Positions 1 to 5,518 of a stretch of 5,812 nucleotides of DNA are shown in pieces. The DNA comes from Paracoccaceae bacterium (GTDB lineage: Bacteria > Pseudomonadota > Alphaproteobacteria > Rhodobacterales > Rhodobacteraceae). The notes below the pieces were generated by a model. That model saw only the letters and a list, made by a program, of their open reading frames with translations. It did no database searches and had not been told where the DNA came from. The first letter of the stretch is position 1. Each line of letters opens with the position of its first letter. The DNA lies in the NCBI GenBank assembly GCA_015487335.1, contig WFPZ01000156.1:1-5812 (forward strand), in the 5' to 3' direction. The position numbers and the translations under genes are program-made.

Positions 1-290
1 ACCAGGATGCCGCCCATGGAGTGGGTGACGAAGTTCACCTTCCTCTCGCCGCACTCGGCGACCGCCGGCGGCAGGGCCATCTCCACCAGTTGCTCGATCG
101 GCGCCTCGGTGGAGGGGTAACCGCGATTGACCACGTGATAGCCCTCCGCCTCCAGCGCTTCCTCCATGATCAGCATCGAGGCCCTGGTGCGGGCCAGCCC
201 GTGCAGCAGCACAACGCATTCGCCCTCGGCCTCCGCCGCGGCGGGGCCGGGCGGGACGAGGGCGATCATCAGGGCAAGGAGCAGTCTCAT
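1..290 (-). CDS. Secreted alpha/beta hydrolase (lipase/esterase-like), N-terminal part only
   Basis: Reading leftward from an ATG at 290, 96 codons are open to the window edge; the C-terminal part lies outside. Residues 1-19 look like a Sec signal peptide: Arg2, a Leu/Ala/Ile-rich core, then Pro-Ala-Ala-Ala before a likely cleavage site, so the protein is probably periplasmic or exported. Residues 26-33 (VVLLHGLA) match the strand and HG oxyanion-hole motif of alpha/beta hydrolases. Residues 87-94 (NFVTHSMG) form the nucleophile elbow, with Ser91 as the likely catalytic serine. The Asp and His of the triad would lie in the missing part. The HG motif and the HSMGG elbow suggest a triacylglycerol lipase or esterase of the PGAP1/LipA-like kind; the substrate cannot be read. 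There is no clear Shine-Dalgarno ahead of the ATG, only a GGCGGG stretch. The gene is divergent from the Nudix gene across 78 bases. I am confident of the fold and less so of the exact start. Confidence 0.85.
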   Translation of the reverse strand, partial: MRLLLALMIALVPPGPAAAEAEGECVVLLHGLARTRASMLIMEEALEAEGYHVVNRGYPSTEAPIEQLVEMALPPAVAECGERKVNFVTHSMGGIL

Positions 291-368
291 CCCGCCAGGA
301 TAGGGCAGCGGGGCGGCTTGTGCGAGCCCCGCTTGCAAAAGCCCCATCCGGCGCGGCACTCTGGTGCC

Positions 369-821
369 ATGAAGGTCCGTTCTCCGCGCCTGTCCGTGCG
401 CGCCATCATCGTGCACGAAAACCGGCTGCTGCTGGTCAATGCCTACCCCGGCCACCACAAGGGGCTGTGGTGCGCGCCCGGCGGCGGGGTGGAGCCGGGC
501 CAGTCCCTGCCCGACAACCTGGCCCGAGAGGTGCACGAGGAATGCGGCCTTGAAATCGCCGTGGGCGATCTGGCGCTGGTCAACGAGTTTCACGACCCGG
601 CCAGCGGCTTTCACCAGGTGGAACTGTTCTTCCGCTGCCGCCTGACCGGCGGAGAGCCGGGGGGCGACTGGACCGACCCCGCGGCAGTGGTGACCGAGCG
701 GCGGTTCTTCACGGCCGAAGAGCTGCGCACCCTCCGTCTCAAGCCCGACAGCCTGCCCGAGGTGGCCTTCTCGAGCCCCGGCGGCCCGGCGCGCTATGAC
801 CCGCTGGAGCGGATCGTCTGA
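369..821 (+). CDS. Nudix (MutT-like) hydrolase
   Basis: This 150-aa protein would hydrolyse a nucleoside diphosphate linked to another moiety (NTP, ADP-ribose, NADH or similar) in the cytoplasm. After a beta strand at residues 10-15 (VRAIIV) and LLLV at 20-23 comes GLWCAPGGG (32-40), the usual lead-in. The Nudix box spans about 39-61: Gly39, then Arg53-Glu54-Val55, Glu57, Glu58, Gly60, Leu61. The metal-binding REUxEExGU half is intact, but the Glu expected at position 45 (G-x5-E) is Gln. Length is normal for a single-domain Nudix protein. The open frame continues upstream to position 21, but that part is antisense to the hydrolase gene. The ATG at 369 puts the first strand at the right distance from the N-terminus, so I chose it. 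It has no evident Shine-Dalgarno and may be weakly translated or leaderless. The gene converges on groEL. The exact substrate is unknown. Confidence 0.9.
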   Translation: MKVRSPRLSVRAIIVHENRLLLVNAYPGHHKGLWCAPGGGVEPGQSLPDNLAREVHEECGLEIAVGDLALVNEFHDPASGFHQVELFFRCRLTGGEPGGDWTDPAAVVTERRFFTAEELRTLRLKPDSLPEVAFSSPGGPARYDPLERIV

Positions 822-842
822 GGCGAAGGACCGCCCGGCATG

Positions 843-869
843 AAAAAGGGGCCCCGAACGGGACCCCCT
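843..869 (-). terminator. Rho-independent terminator of the groESL operon
   Basis: Read on the minus strand from 869 to 843, an AGGGG arm, one bulged G and TCCC pair with GGGG and CCCCT around a GTTC loop, and the stem runs directly into five T residues. It starts 24 bases past the groEL stop codon. On the plus strand the same stem follows the Nudix gene by 21 bases but is not followed at once by a T-run, so it is best as a groEL terminator and at most a weak one for the convergent gene. Confidence 0.8.
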
Positions 870-893
870 GGAAGTTTTCAGCCGTCGGGCAGC

Positions 894-2537
894 TTACATC
901 ATGCCGCCCATGCCGCCCATGTCGGGCACACCGCCACCGGCGGCTGCGCCCTTGGGCTCGGGCTTGTCGGCCACCATCGCCTCGGTGGTGATCAGCAGGC
1001 CGGCCACGCTCGCGGCGTCTTCCAGCGCGGTGCGGACCACCTTGGCCGGGTCGATGACGCCGAACTTGAACATGTCGCCGTATTCCTCGGTCTGGGCGTT
1101 GAAGCCGAAGCTCGGGTCATCGCTTTCGCGGACCTTGCCGGCCACGACCGAGCCGTCGACACCGGCGTTCTCGGCGATCTGGCGAAGCGGGGCTTCCAGA
1201 GCCTTGCGCACGATGTGGATGCCGGCGTCCTGATCGGTATTGGCACCCTTGAGATCGGCCAGCGCCTTGGCACCCTGCACCAGAGCCACGCCGCCGCCGA
1301 CAACGATGCCTTCCTGCACCGCGGCACGGGTGGCGTTCAGCGCGTCATCGACGCGGTCCTTGCGCTCCTTCACCTCGACTTCGGTCATGCCGCCGACACG
1401 GATGACGGCCACGCCGCCGGCCAGCTTCGCCAGCCGCTCCTGAAGCTTCTCGCGGTCATAGTCCGAGGTGGTTTCCTCGATCTGCTGCTTGATCTGCTTC
1501 ACGCGGGCCTCGATCTCGGCCTTGTCGCCGGCGCCGTCAACGATGGTGGTCTCGTCCTTGGTGATGGTGACCTTCTTGGCCGAGCCGAGCATGTCCATGG
1601 TGACGTTCTCGAGCTTCATGCCGAGGTCTTCCGAGATCACCTGGCCACCGGTCAGGATGGCAATGTCCTGCAGCATGGCCTTGCGACGGTCACCGAAGCC
1701 CGGCGCCTTGACGGCAGCGATCTTGAGGCCGCCACGCAGCTTGTTGACCACCAGGGTGGCGAGCGCTTCGCCCTCCACGTCCTCGGCAATGACCAGAAGC
1801 GGCTTTTGCGACTGGATCACCGCCTCGAGCAGCGGAACCATCGGCTGCAGCGAGGAAAGCTTCTTCTCGTGCAGCAGGATCAGGCAGTCTTCCAGCTCGG
1901 CAACCATCTTGTCGGGATTGGTGACGAAGTAGGGCGACAGATAGCCGCGGTCGAACTGCATGCCTTCCACGACCTCGGTCTCGGTCTCGAGGCCCTTGTT
2001 CTCCTCGACGGTGATCACGCCCTCGTTGCCGACCTTCTGCATCGCGTCGGCGATCTGGCGGCCGATTTCCTCTTCGCCGTTGGCCGAGATGGTGCCGACC
2101 TGAGCGACCTCGTCGCTGTCCTTCACCTCGCGGGCGGCAGCCTTGATGTGCTCCACCACCTTGTCGGTGGCCAGATCGATGCCGCGCTTGAGATCCATCG
2201 GGTTCATGCCGGCGGCCACCGCCTTCATGCCTTCGCGCACGATGGCCTGAGCCAGAACGGTGGCGGTGGTGGTGCCGTCGCCGGCCTCGTCATTGGTACG
2301 CGAGGCGACTTCCTTCACCATCTGCGCACCCATGTTCTCGAACTTGTCCTCAAGCTCGATTTCCTTGGCAACCGACACACCGTCCTTGGTGATGCGCGGC
2401 GCGCCGAAGGACTTCTCGATCACCACGTTGCGCCCCTTGGGGCCGAGAGTAACCTTGACGGCATCGGCGAGGATGTTCACGCCGGCCAACATGCGATTGC
2501 GGGCATCAGCGTCGAATTTGACGTCCTTAGCAGCCAT
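894..2537 (-). CDS. groEL: Chaperonin GroEL (60 kDa, Hsp60, Cpn60)
   Basis: GroEL is the ATP-driven double-ring chaperonin that encloses non-native proteins under its GroES lid in the cytoplasm. The protein is 547 aa, the normal length, and its numbering matches E. coli GroEL through the regions I checked. Visible landmarks are the nucleotide site at Thr30-Leu-Gly-Pro (30-33), Lys51-Asp52, the GDGTTT loop at 86-91 with Asp87, Asp398 in the RVDDAL segment, and the GGG turn at 414-416. The C-terminus carries the Gly-Gly-Met tail (MGGMGGMM) that lines the cavity floor. A strong AAGGAG (2551-2546) lies 8 bases before the ATG at 2537. It follows groES after 55 bases in the same direction and has no promoter that I can see of its own. 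The operon is controlled upstream of groES by CIRCE and a heat-shock-like promoter. Identity is certain; whether the genome has further groEL copies cannot be told. Confidence 0.99.
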   Translation of the reverse strand: MAAKDVKFDADARNRMLAGVNILADAVKVTLGPKGRNVVIEKSFGAPRITKDGVSVAKEIELEDKFENMGAQMVKEVASRTNDEAGDGTTTATVLAQAIVREGMKAVAAGMNPMDLKRGIDLATDKVVEHIKAAAREVKDSDEVAQVGTISANGEEEIGRQIADAMQKVGNEGVITVEENKGLETETEVVEGMQFDRGYLSPYFVTNPDKMVAELEDCLILLHEKKLSSLQPMVPLLEAVIQSQKPLLVIAEDVEGEALATLVVNKLRGGLKIAAVKAPGFGDRRKAMLQDIAILTGGQVISEDLGMKLENVTMDMLGSAKKVTITKDETTIVDGAGDKAEIEARVKQIKQQIEETTSDYDREKLQERLAKLAGGVAVIRVGGMTEVEVKERKDRVDDALNATRAAVQEGIVVGGGVALVQGAKALADLKGANTDQDAGIHIVRKALEAPLRQIAENAGVDGSVVAGKVRESDDPSFGFNAQTEEYGDMFKFGVIDPAKVVRTALEDAASVAGLLITTEAMVADKPEPKGAAAGGGVPDMGGMGGMM

Positions 2538-2592
2538 TTTGCTTGCTCCTTAGACCTGGTTTCTTTGTCTGTTCGTATCGTCCTGTATGAAC

Positions 2593-2907
2593 TCAGGCAG
2601 CCTTGGAGGCCGTGGCCTCGCCCTCGATGATGCCGAGGATGTCGCTTTCCTTCATGATCAGGTATTCCTCGCCATCGAGGGTGATCTCCGTGCCGGACCA
2701 CTTGCCGAACAGGATGCGGTCGCCGGGCTTGACGGACATCTCGATCAGTTCGCCGGAATCCTTGCGGGCGCCTTCACCGACGGCGATCACTTCACCTTCG
2801 GAAGGTTTTTCCTTCGCGCTGTCGGGGATGATCAGACCGCCTTTGGTCTTCTCGTCGCTTTCGATACGGCGGACCAGCACACGGTCATGCAGCGGTTTGA
2901 ATGCCAT
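2593..2907 (-). CDS. groES: Co-chaperonin GroES (10 kDa, Cpn10)
   Basis: GroES forms the heptameric lid that caps GroEL and triggers release of substrate into the cavity. The 104-aa protein shows the N-terminal FKPLHDRVLV strand (3-12) and the mobile loop around residues 16-33. Within that loop, Gly23-Gly24-Leu25-Ile26-Ile27 occupies the position of the hydrophobic tripeptide that docks into GroEL. GEGARKDSGE (44-53) and the KPGDRILFGKWSGTE core (60-74) are typical of the family. It ends in about ten residues (EGEATASKAA) beyond the usual family end near ESDILGI, a short Ala-rich tail. AAGGAG (2922-2917) stands 9 bases before the ATG. First gene of the groES-groEL operon. Confidence 0.99.
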   Translation of the reverse strand: MAFKPLHDRVLVRRIESDEKTKGGLIIPDSAKEKPSEGEVIAVGEGARKDSGELIEMSVKPGDRILFGKWSGTEITLDGEEYLIMKESDILGIIEGEATASKAA

Positions 2908-2916
2908 CTCTGAACG

Positions 2917-2931
2917 CTCCTTGGTTCAAGG
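2917..2931 (-). promoter_or_regulatory. Hairpin overlapping the groES ribosome binding site
   Basis: On the mRNA (minus strand, 2931 to 2919) CCUUG pairs perfectly with CAAGG across a three-base AAC loop. The right arm contains the first four bases of the groES Shine-Dalgarno AAGGAG (2922-2917), so in the folded form AAGG is paired with CCUU. The geometry is that of a small RNA thermometer, but the stem is only five base pairs and would be weakly stable. The pairing is seen in the sequence; a thermal switching role is inference. Confidence 0.35.
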
Positions 2932-2959
2932 TTTCTCCAATTCCCTCGCGGTGAGGGTG

Positions 2960-2986
2960 TTAGCACTCACCCGGGGAGAGTGCTAA
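2960..2986 (-). promoter_or_regulatory. CIRCE operator (HrcA binding site) of groESL
   Basis: TTAGCACTC (2960-2968), nine bases, then GAGTGCTAA (2978-2986): an exact match to the CIRCE inverted repeat, with no mismatch in either arm and the standard spacer length. It lies between the groES promoter and start codon, starting about where transcription would begin, as expected for repression by HrcA. HrcA release under heat stress would derepress the operon. The repressor gene itself is not in the window. Confidence 0.97.
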
Positions 2987-2993
2987 CGGGGCG

Positions 2994-3022
2994 GATTTAG
3001 GCACCCCGCAGGCAGCTGTCAA
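2994..3022 (-). promoter_or_regulatory. groESL promoter (sigma70 / RpoH-like)
   Basis: On the minus strand a perfect -35 TTGACA (3022-3017) is followed by 17 bases and TAAATC (2999-2994). The -10 region read as CCTAAAT (3001-2995) is also close to the CYTATNT form described for alphaproteobacterial RpoH promoters, so vegetative and heat-shock sigma factors could both use it. Transcription would begin a few bases downstream, at the upstream edge of CIRCE, which fits operator-overlap repression. The -35 is clear; the sigma assignment is inference. Confidence 0.7.
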
Positions 3023-3165
3023 CCACCCGCGGCGCGAAAATGCCTCGCTCGCGCAGGCAGGACCCGAAACCGCATGTGTTCCCCGCCCGCGACTTGCTGT
3101 AACCACGCATTCGGCTGCGCCGCGGACCGGCGCCCCTCACGACACCCAGAAGACGGAGCAACCGA

Positions 3166-3384
3166 ATGCAGATCATCGAAACCCTGGCCGACGAGCTGGC
3201 TCAGGACGTGCTGGCCGCCATCGAAAAGACCGGCGACGACAAGATGGCCGACCGGATTTCCGAGGTCATCGGCGCCTCCTCGCAGACCATGCAGGAGGCC
3301 TTCCTCACCGCCGTGCGGGTGCGCCGCGCCGAGGCCCGGGCGCGCGCCCTGCTGGCGGAACTGTCCGAAGGCGGGCAGGGCTAG
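3166..3384 (+). CDS. Small helical protein of unknown function (72 aa)
   Basis: I do not recognise a named family. The ATG at 3166 has GGAG (3155-3158) 7 bases upstream, which supports it as a real gene. The 72-aa product has no signal peptide, membrane segment, Cys or aromatic cluster. It starts MQIIETLADELAQDVL and reads as two or three amphipathic helices: an acidic first half (DELAQD, EKTGDD), a central segment around EVIGASSQTMQEAF (33-46), then a basic RVRRAEARARALLAEL helix (51-66). The clear acidic-to-basic split suggests a small adaptor or self-associating cytoplasmic protein, but that is only inference. It lies alone between the groES promoter region and ppaC, followed by that gene's own promoter, so co-transcription with ppaC is possible but not required. 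The codon pattern (G/C at third positions) fits the neighbours. Confidence 0.75.
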   Translation: MQIIETLADELAQDVLAAIEKTGDDKMADRISEVIGASSQTMQEAFLTAVRVRRAEARARALLAELSEGGQG

Positions 3385-3411
3385 GCGCAGGACCCCCACG
3401 CGCCACATGCC

Positions 3412-3440
3412 TTAACATCCCCGCCGGCAGCGCCTATAAG
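3412..3440 (+). promoter_or_regulatory. Sigma70-type promoter of ppaC
   Basis: TTAACA (3412-3417, five of six to TTGACA), a 17-base spacer and TATAAG (3435-3440, five of six to TATAAT). The predicted transcript would start near 3447, giving a leader of about 30 bases before the ATG at 3478. Such a good match is unusual in this GC-rich sequence and fits constitutive expression of a housekeeping enzyme. Confidence 0.65.
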
Positions 3441-3467
3441 TCGCGCGGATTCGCCACCCTGAAAAAT

Positions 3468-3472
3468 GGAAG
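3468..3472 (+). promoter_or_regulatory. Ribosome binding site deciding the ppaC start
   Basis: GGAAG ends five bases before the ATG at 3478. An in-frame ATG at 3466 overlaps this site and has no Shine-Dalgarno of its own, and family II pyrophosphatases begin only a few residues before the GHKxPDTD motif. Both points favour 3478 over 3466. Confidence 0.6.
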
Positions 3473-3477
3473 CGCAC

Positions 3478-4398
3478 ATGACGATCAAGGTTATCGGCCA
3501 CAAGGCCCCCGACACCGACAGCACCGGCTCGCCCATCATCTGGGCTTGGTATCTTTCCCAGGTCAAGGGCCAGCCGGCCGAGCCGAAGCTGCTGGGCGAG
3601 CCCAACACCGAGGCCGCCTTCATGCTCAGCCGCTGGAACCTGGAAAAACCCGGGATCATCGAGGATGTCTCGGCCGAGGACAGGGTGGTGATCGTGGACA
3701 CCAACAACGTGGCCGAACTGCCGCCTTCGATCAACGAGGCGGACGTGATCGAGGTGATCGACCACCACATGCTGCAAGGCGGCCTGAAAACCCGCCGGCC
3801 GATCTCCATCACCATCCGCCCGCTGGCCTGCACCGCCACCATCATGCACGACCTGATGGGTCCGGACGCGGCCAGGATGCCCGACGAGATCCGCGGCGCG
3901 ATGCTGTCGTGCATCCTCTCCGACACGCTGGAGTTCCGCTCGCCCACCACCACCGACCATGACCGCGAGGTGGCCGAGAAGCTGGCCGCCGAGCTGGGCA
4001 TCTCCATCCCCGACTACGCGGCAGAGCTGTTCGCCGCCAAGTCCGATGTCTCGGCCTTCTCGGATGCCGAGCTGCTGCGCATGGACTCCAAGGAATACGA
4101 GGTGGGGGGCACGAAATTCCGGGTCAGCGTGCTCGAAACCACCTCGCCGCAGGCGATTCTCGCCCGCAAGGACGGGCTGGTGGCGGCCATGCGCGAGGTC
4201 TGCGCCGAGGATGGCGCCGATCAGGTGCTGCTGTTCGTGGTGGACATCCTCAACGAAGAGGCCACCCTGCTGGTGCCCAACGATTTCATCAAGGCGGTGG
4301 CCGAGAAATCCTTCGGCGTCAGCGTCGAGGGCGACACGGTGGTTCTGCCCGGCATCGTCAGCCGCAAGAAGCAGATCATCCCCAACCTGACCGTCTAG
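3478..4398 (+). CDS. ppaC: Manganese-dependent inorganic pyrophosphatase (family II, DHH superfamily)
   Basis: The enzyme hydrolyses cytoplasmic pyrophosphate to two phosphates, pulling nucleotide, protein and nucleic acid synthesis forward. The 306-aa length is standard for the CBS-free form. In the N-terminal DHH domain, GHKAPDTDS (7-15) gives metal ligands His8, Asp12 and Asp14. VIVDTNN contributes Asp74, VIDHHM contributes Asp95-His96-His97, and LSDTLEFRSPT (147-157) contributes Asp149. The C-terminal DHHA2 domain closes with SRKKQ (295-299), the pyrophosphate-binding signature. All expected catalytic residues are present and there is no CBS or DRTGG insertion, so adenine nucleotide control of the CBS kind is not expected. 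Family II enzymes are best known from Firmicutes but also occur in Rhodobacter-type alphaproteobacteria, where they act as the soluble pyrophosphatase. It has its own promoter and is followed by a 216-base spacer. Identification is very secure. Confidence 0.97.
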   Translation: MTIKVIGHKAPDTDSTGSPIIWAWYLSQVKGQPAEPKLLGEPNTEAAFMLSRWNLEKPGIIEDVSAEDRVVIVDTNNVAELPPSINEADVIEVIDHHMLQGGLKTRRPISITIRPLACTATIMHDLMGPDAARMPDEIRGAMLSCILSDTLEFRSPTTTDHDREVAEKLAAELGISIPDYAAELFAAKSDVSAFSDAELLRMDSKEYEVGGTKFRVSVLETTSPQAILARKDGLVAAMREVCAEDGADQVLLFVVDILNEEATLLVPNDFIKAVAEKSFGVSVEGDTVVLPGIVSRKKQIIPNLTV

Positions 4399-4463
4399 GA
4401 CGAGGCACCGCCAGAGCATGTCAATCCCGACCGGATCCGCTCATATGCGCGCCCCAGGGGCAG

Positions 4464-4490
4464 GCGCCCGCCAAGGAGGCGGGCGGGCGC
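4464..4490 (+). repeat. GC-rich hairpin after ppaC, with a Shine-Dalgarno-like loop
   Basis: GCGCCCGCC (4464-4472) and GGCGGGCGC (4482-4490) are perfect complements around a nine-base loop. A second register pairs 4466-4472 with 4478-4484 around a five-base loop. No T-run follows, so it is not a typical intrinsic terminator, though it could stop or protect the ppaC transcript 3' end. The loop begins with AAGGAGG (4473-4479), a full Shine-Dalgarno. The stem is certain as sequence; its role is unknown. Confidence 0.5.
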
Positions 4491-4492
4491 AT

Positions 4493-4516
4493 GCCCAGGC
4501 CGCAAGCGGCCCGGGC
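4493..4516 (+). repeat. Second GC-rich hairpin in the ppaC-HAD spacer
   Basis: GCCCAGGCC (4493-4501) pairs with GGCCCGGGC (4508-4516) with one A-C mismatch. An added G-C pair (4502-4507) closes a CAAG tetraloop, giving nine pairs. It begins two bases after the first hairpin ends. No T-run follows. Confidence 0.45.
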
Positions 4517-4560
4517 AAGGTGAATGCGGCCGGACACGACGTGCTCCGGCAGCGGGGGCC

Positions 4561-4575
4561 TGCGGGCACCCCGCA
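4561..4575 (+). repeat. Third short hairpin in the ppaC-HAD spacer
   Basis: TGCGGG (4561-4566) and CCCGCA (4570-4575) are perfect complements around a CAC loop, 39 bases before the HAD start codon. An alternative pairing of GCGGGG (4552-4557) with CCCCGC (4569-4574) competes with it. In DNA this GC-rich, short hairpins also arise by chance. Confidence 0.35.
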
Positions 4576-4605
4576 TCACCAGCACCCGGCGCAGGGCGCA
4601 GAAGC

Positions 4606-4610
4606 GGAGG
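4606..4610 (+). promoter_or_regulatory. Ribosome binding site supporting the GTG start of the HAD gene
   Basis: GGAGG sits four bases before GTG at 4615. No ATG is in frame near the conserved N-terminus, and motif I begins at residue 19, so GTG at 4615 is the natural start. The spacing is at the short end of normal. Confidence 0.65.
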
Positions 4611-4614
4611 CCGC

Positions 4615-5490
4615 GTGAGCGAGATCATCTCGAAACTGAGCGACGTCTCGGGGCGCTACGACGCCCTGTTCTGCGATCTGTGGGGCTGCCTTCACAACGG
4701 CTTCCGCCCGTTCCCCGAGGCAGTGGAAGCGCTGCGCGCCTTCCGCGAAAAGGGCGGCACCGTGGTGCTTCTGACCAACGCGCCGCGGCCCAGGCCCTCG
4801 GTGCTGCGCCAGCTCGACAGGATCGGGGTGCCGCACGACTGCTATGACGAGGTGGTCAGCTCCGGCGATGCCTCGCAGGCGGCGATGGTGTCCGGGCTGG
4901 TGGGCAGGAAGGTCTATCACCTCGGCCCGGCCAAGGACGAGAGTTTCTTCACCGAGATGGCCGAGGGGCTGGATGCCTCGGCCATCCGGCGGGTGCCGCT
5001 GGAAGAGGCCGAGGGCATCGTCTGCACCGGCCTGTTCGACGATCAGACGGAAACCCCCGAGGATTACCGCGCCACGCTGCTTTACGCCAGGAACAAGGGC
5101 ATGAAGCTCTTGTGCACCAACCCCGACATCGTGGTGGACATGGGCGACAAGCGCGTCTACTGCGCCGGTGCGATCGCCGCGCTCTATACCGAGATGGGCG
5201 GCGAAAGCTACTATTTCGGCAAGCCCCACCCCCCGATCTACGATCTCGCCCGCCGCCGCCTGAACGCCATCCGCAAGGTGGCGGACGACCACATCCTGTG
5301 CGTCGGCGACGGCATCACCACCGACATCCGGGGCGGCATCGGCGAGGGGCTGGACACGCTGTTCATCAGCGGCGGGCTGGCCGCGGAAGAGTTCGGCGAC
5401 GATCCGCTCAACCCCGACCCGGAAAAGCTGGAAGCCTTCTTCGCCCGGCATCGGCTTTCGCCCCTGATGGTGATTCCGGTGCTGCGGTAG
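4615..5490 (+). CDS. HAD-superfamily class IIA protein, TIGR01459 type
   Basis: This 291-aa protein has the NagD-like HAD layout. Motif I is FCDLWGCLHNG (19-29) with nucleophile Asp21. Motif II is LLTNAP (52-57) with Thr54-Asn55. The class IIA cap lies between about 65 and 195. Motif III is FGKPHPPIY (201-209) with Lys203, and motif IV is CVGDGITTDIRGG (229-241) with Asp232 and Asp237. Members usually dephosphorylate small phosphometabolites in the cytoplasm. The odd point is that the residue two after the nucleophile, normally the acid/base Asp, is Trp23. The D-x-W-G-x-L-H-N-G form is what I recall for the TIGR01459 group found mainly in alphaproteobacteria, whose substrate is unknown, so it is not a mutation peculiar to this copy. 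Start GTG is chosen from the GGAGG upstream. A MaoC-like gene follows in the same direction after 138 bases. Family assignment is strong; activity is open. Confidence 0.92.
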   Translation: MSEIISKLSDVSGRYDALFCDLWGCLHNGFRPFPEAVEALRAFREKGGTVVLLTNAPRPRPSVLRQLDRIGVPHDCYDEVVSSGDASQAAMVSGLVGRKVYHLGPAKDESFFTEMAEGLDASAIRRVPLEEAEGIVCTGLFDDQTETPEDYRATLLYARNKGMKLLCTNPDIVVDMGDKRVYCAGAIAALYTEMGGESYYFGKPHPPIYDLARRRLNAIRKVADDHILCVGDGITTDIRGGIGEGLDTLFISGGLAAEEFGDDPLNPDPEKLEAFFARHRLSPLMVIPVLR

Positions 5491-5518
5491 AGGCAGGACC
5501 ACAAGACCCCAAGCAACT

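Noticed and set aside
21..368. N-terminal extension of the Nudix reading frame upstream of the ATG at 369
   Set aside because: It is antisense to the signal-peptide-bearing alpha/beta hydrolase and encodes low-complexity sequence; the Nudix fold begins a few residues after 369.
840..2630. 596-codon open frame on the plus strand opposite groEL and into groES
   Set aside because: It lies fully antisense to two certain chaperonin genes; high third-position GC removes stop codons on the opposite strand. The product is His/Leu/Gly/Asp-rich with no recognisable domain.
2925..2930. CTTGAA on the minus strand as a heat-shock -35 element for groES
   Set aside because: No suitable -10 follows, and it sits too close to the start codon, inside the ribosome-site hairpin; the TTGACA promoter upstream of CIRCE fits better.
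3384..3404. GGCGC...GCGCC inverted repeat after the 72-aa gene as a terminator
   Set aside because: Only five pairs with an eleven-base loop and no T-run.
3412..4419. 335-codon open frame on the minus strand opposite ppaC
   Set aside because: Antisense shadow of a gene with every catalytic motif intact; the composition is typical of reverse-frame translation.
4524..4847. Frame beginning at the TGAATG junction and running into the HAD gene
   Set aside because: Most of it overlaps the HAD coding region in another frame and gives an Arg/Pro-rich shadow translation.
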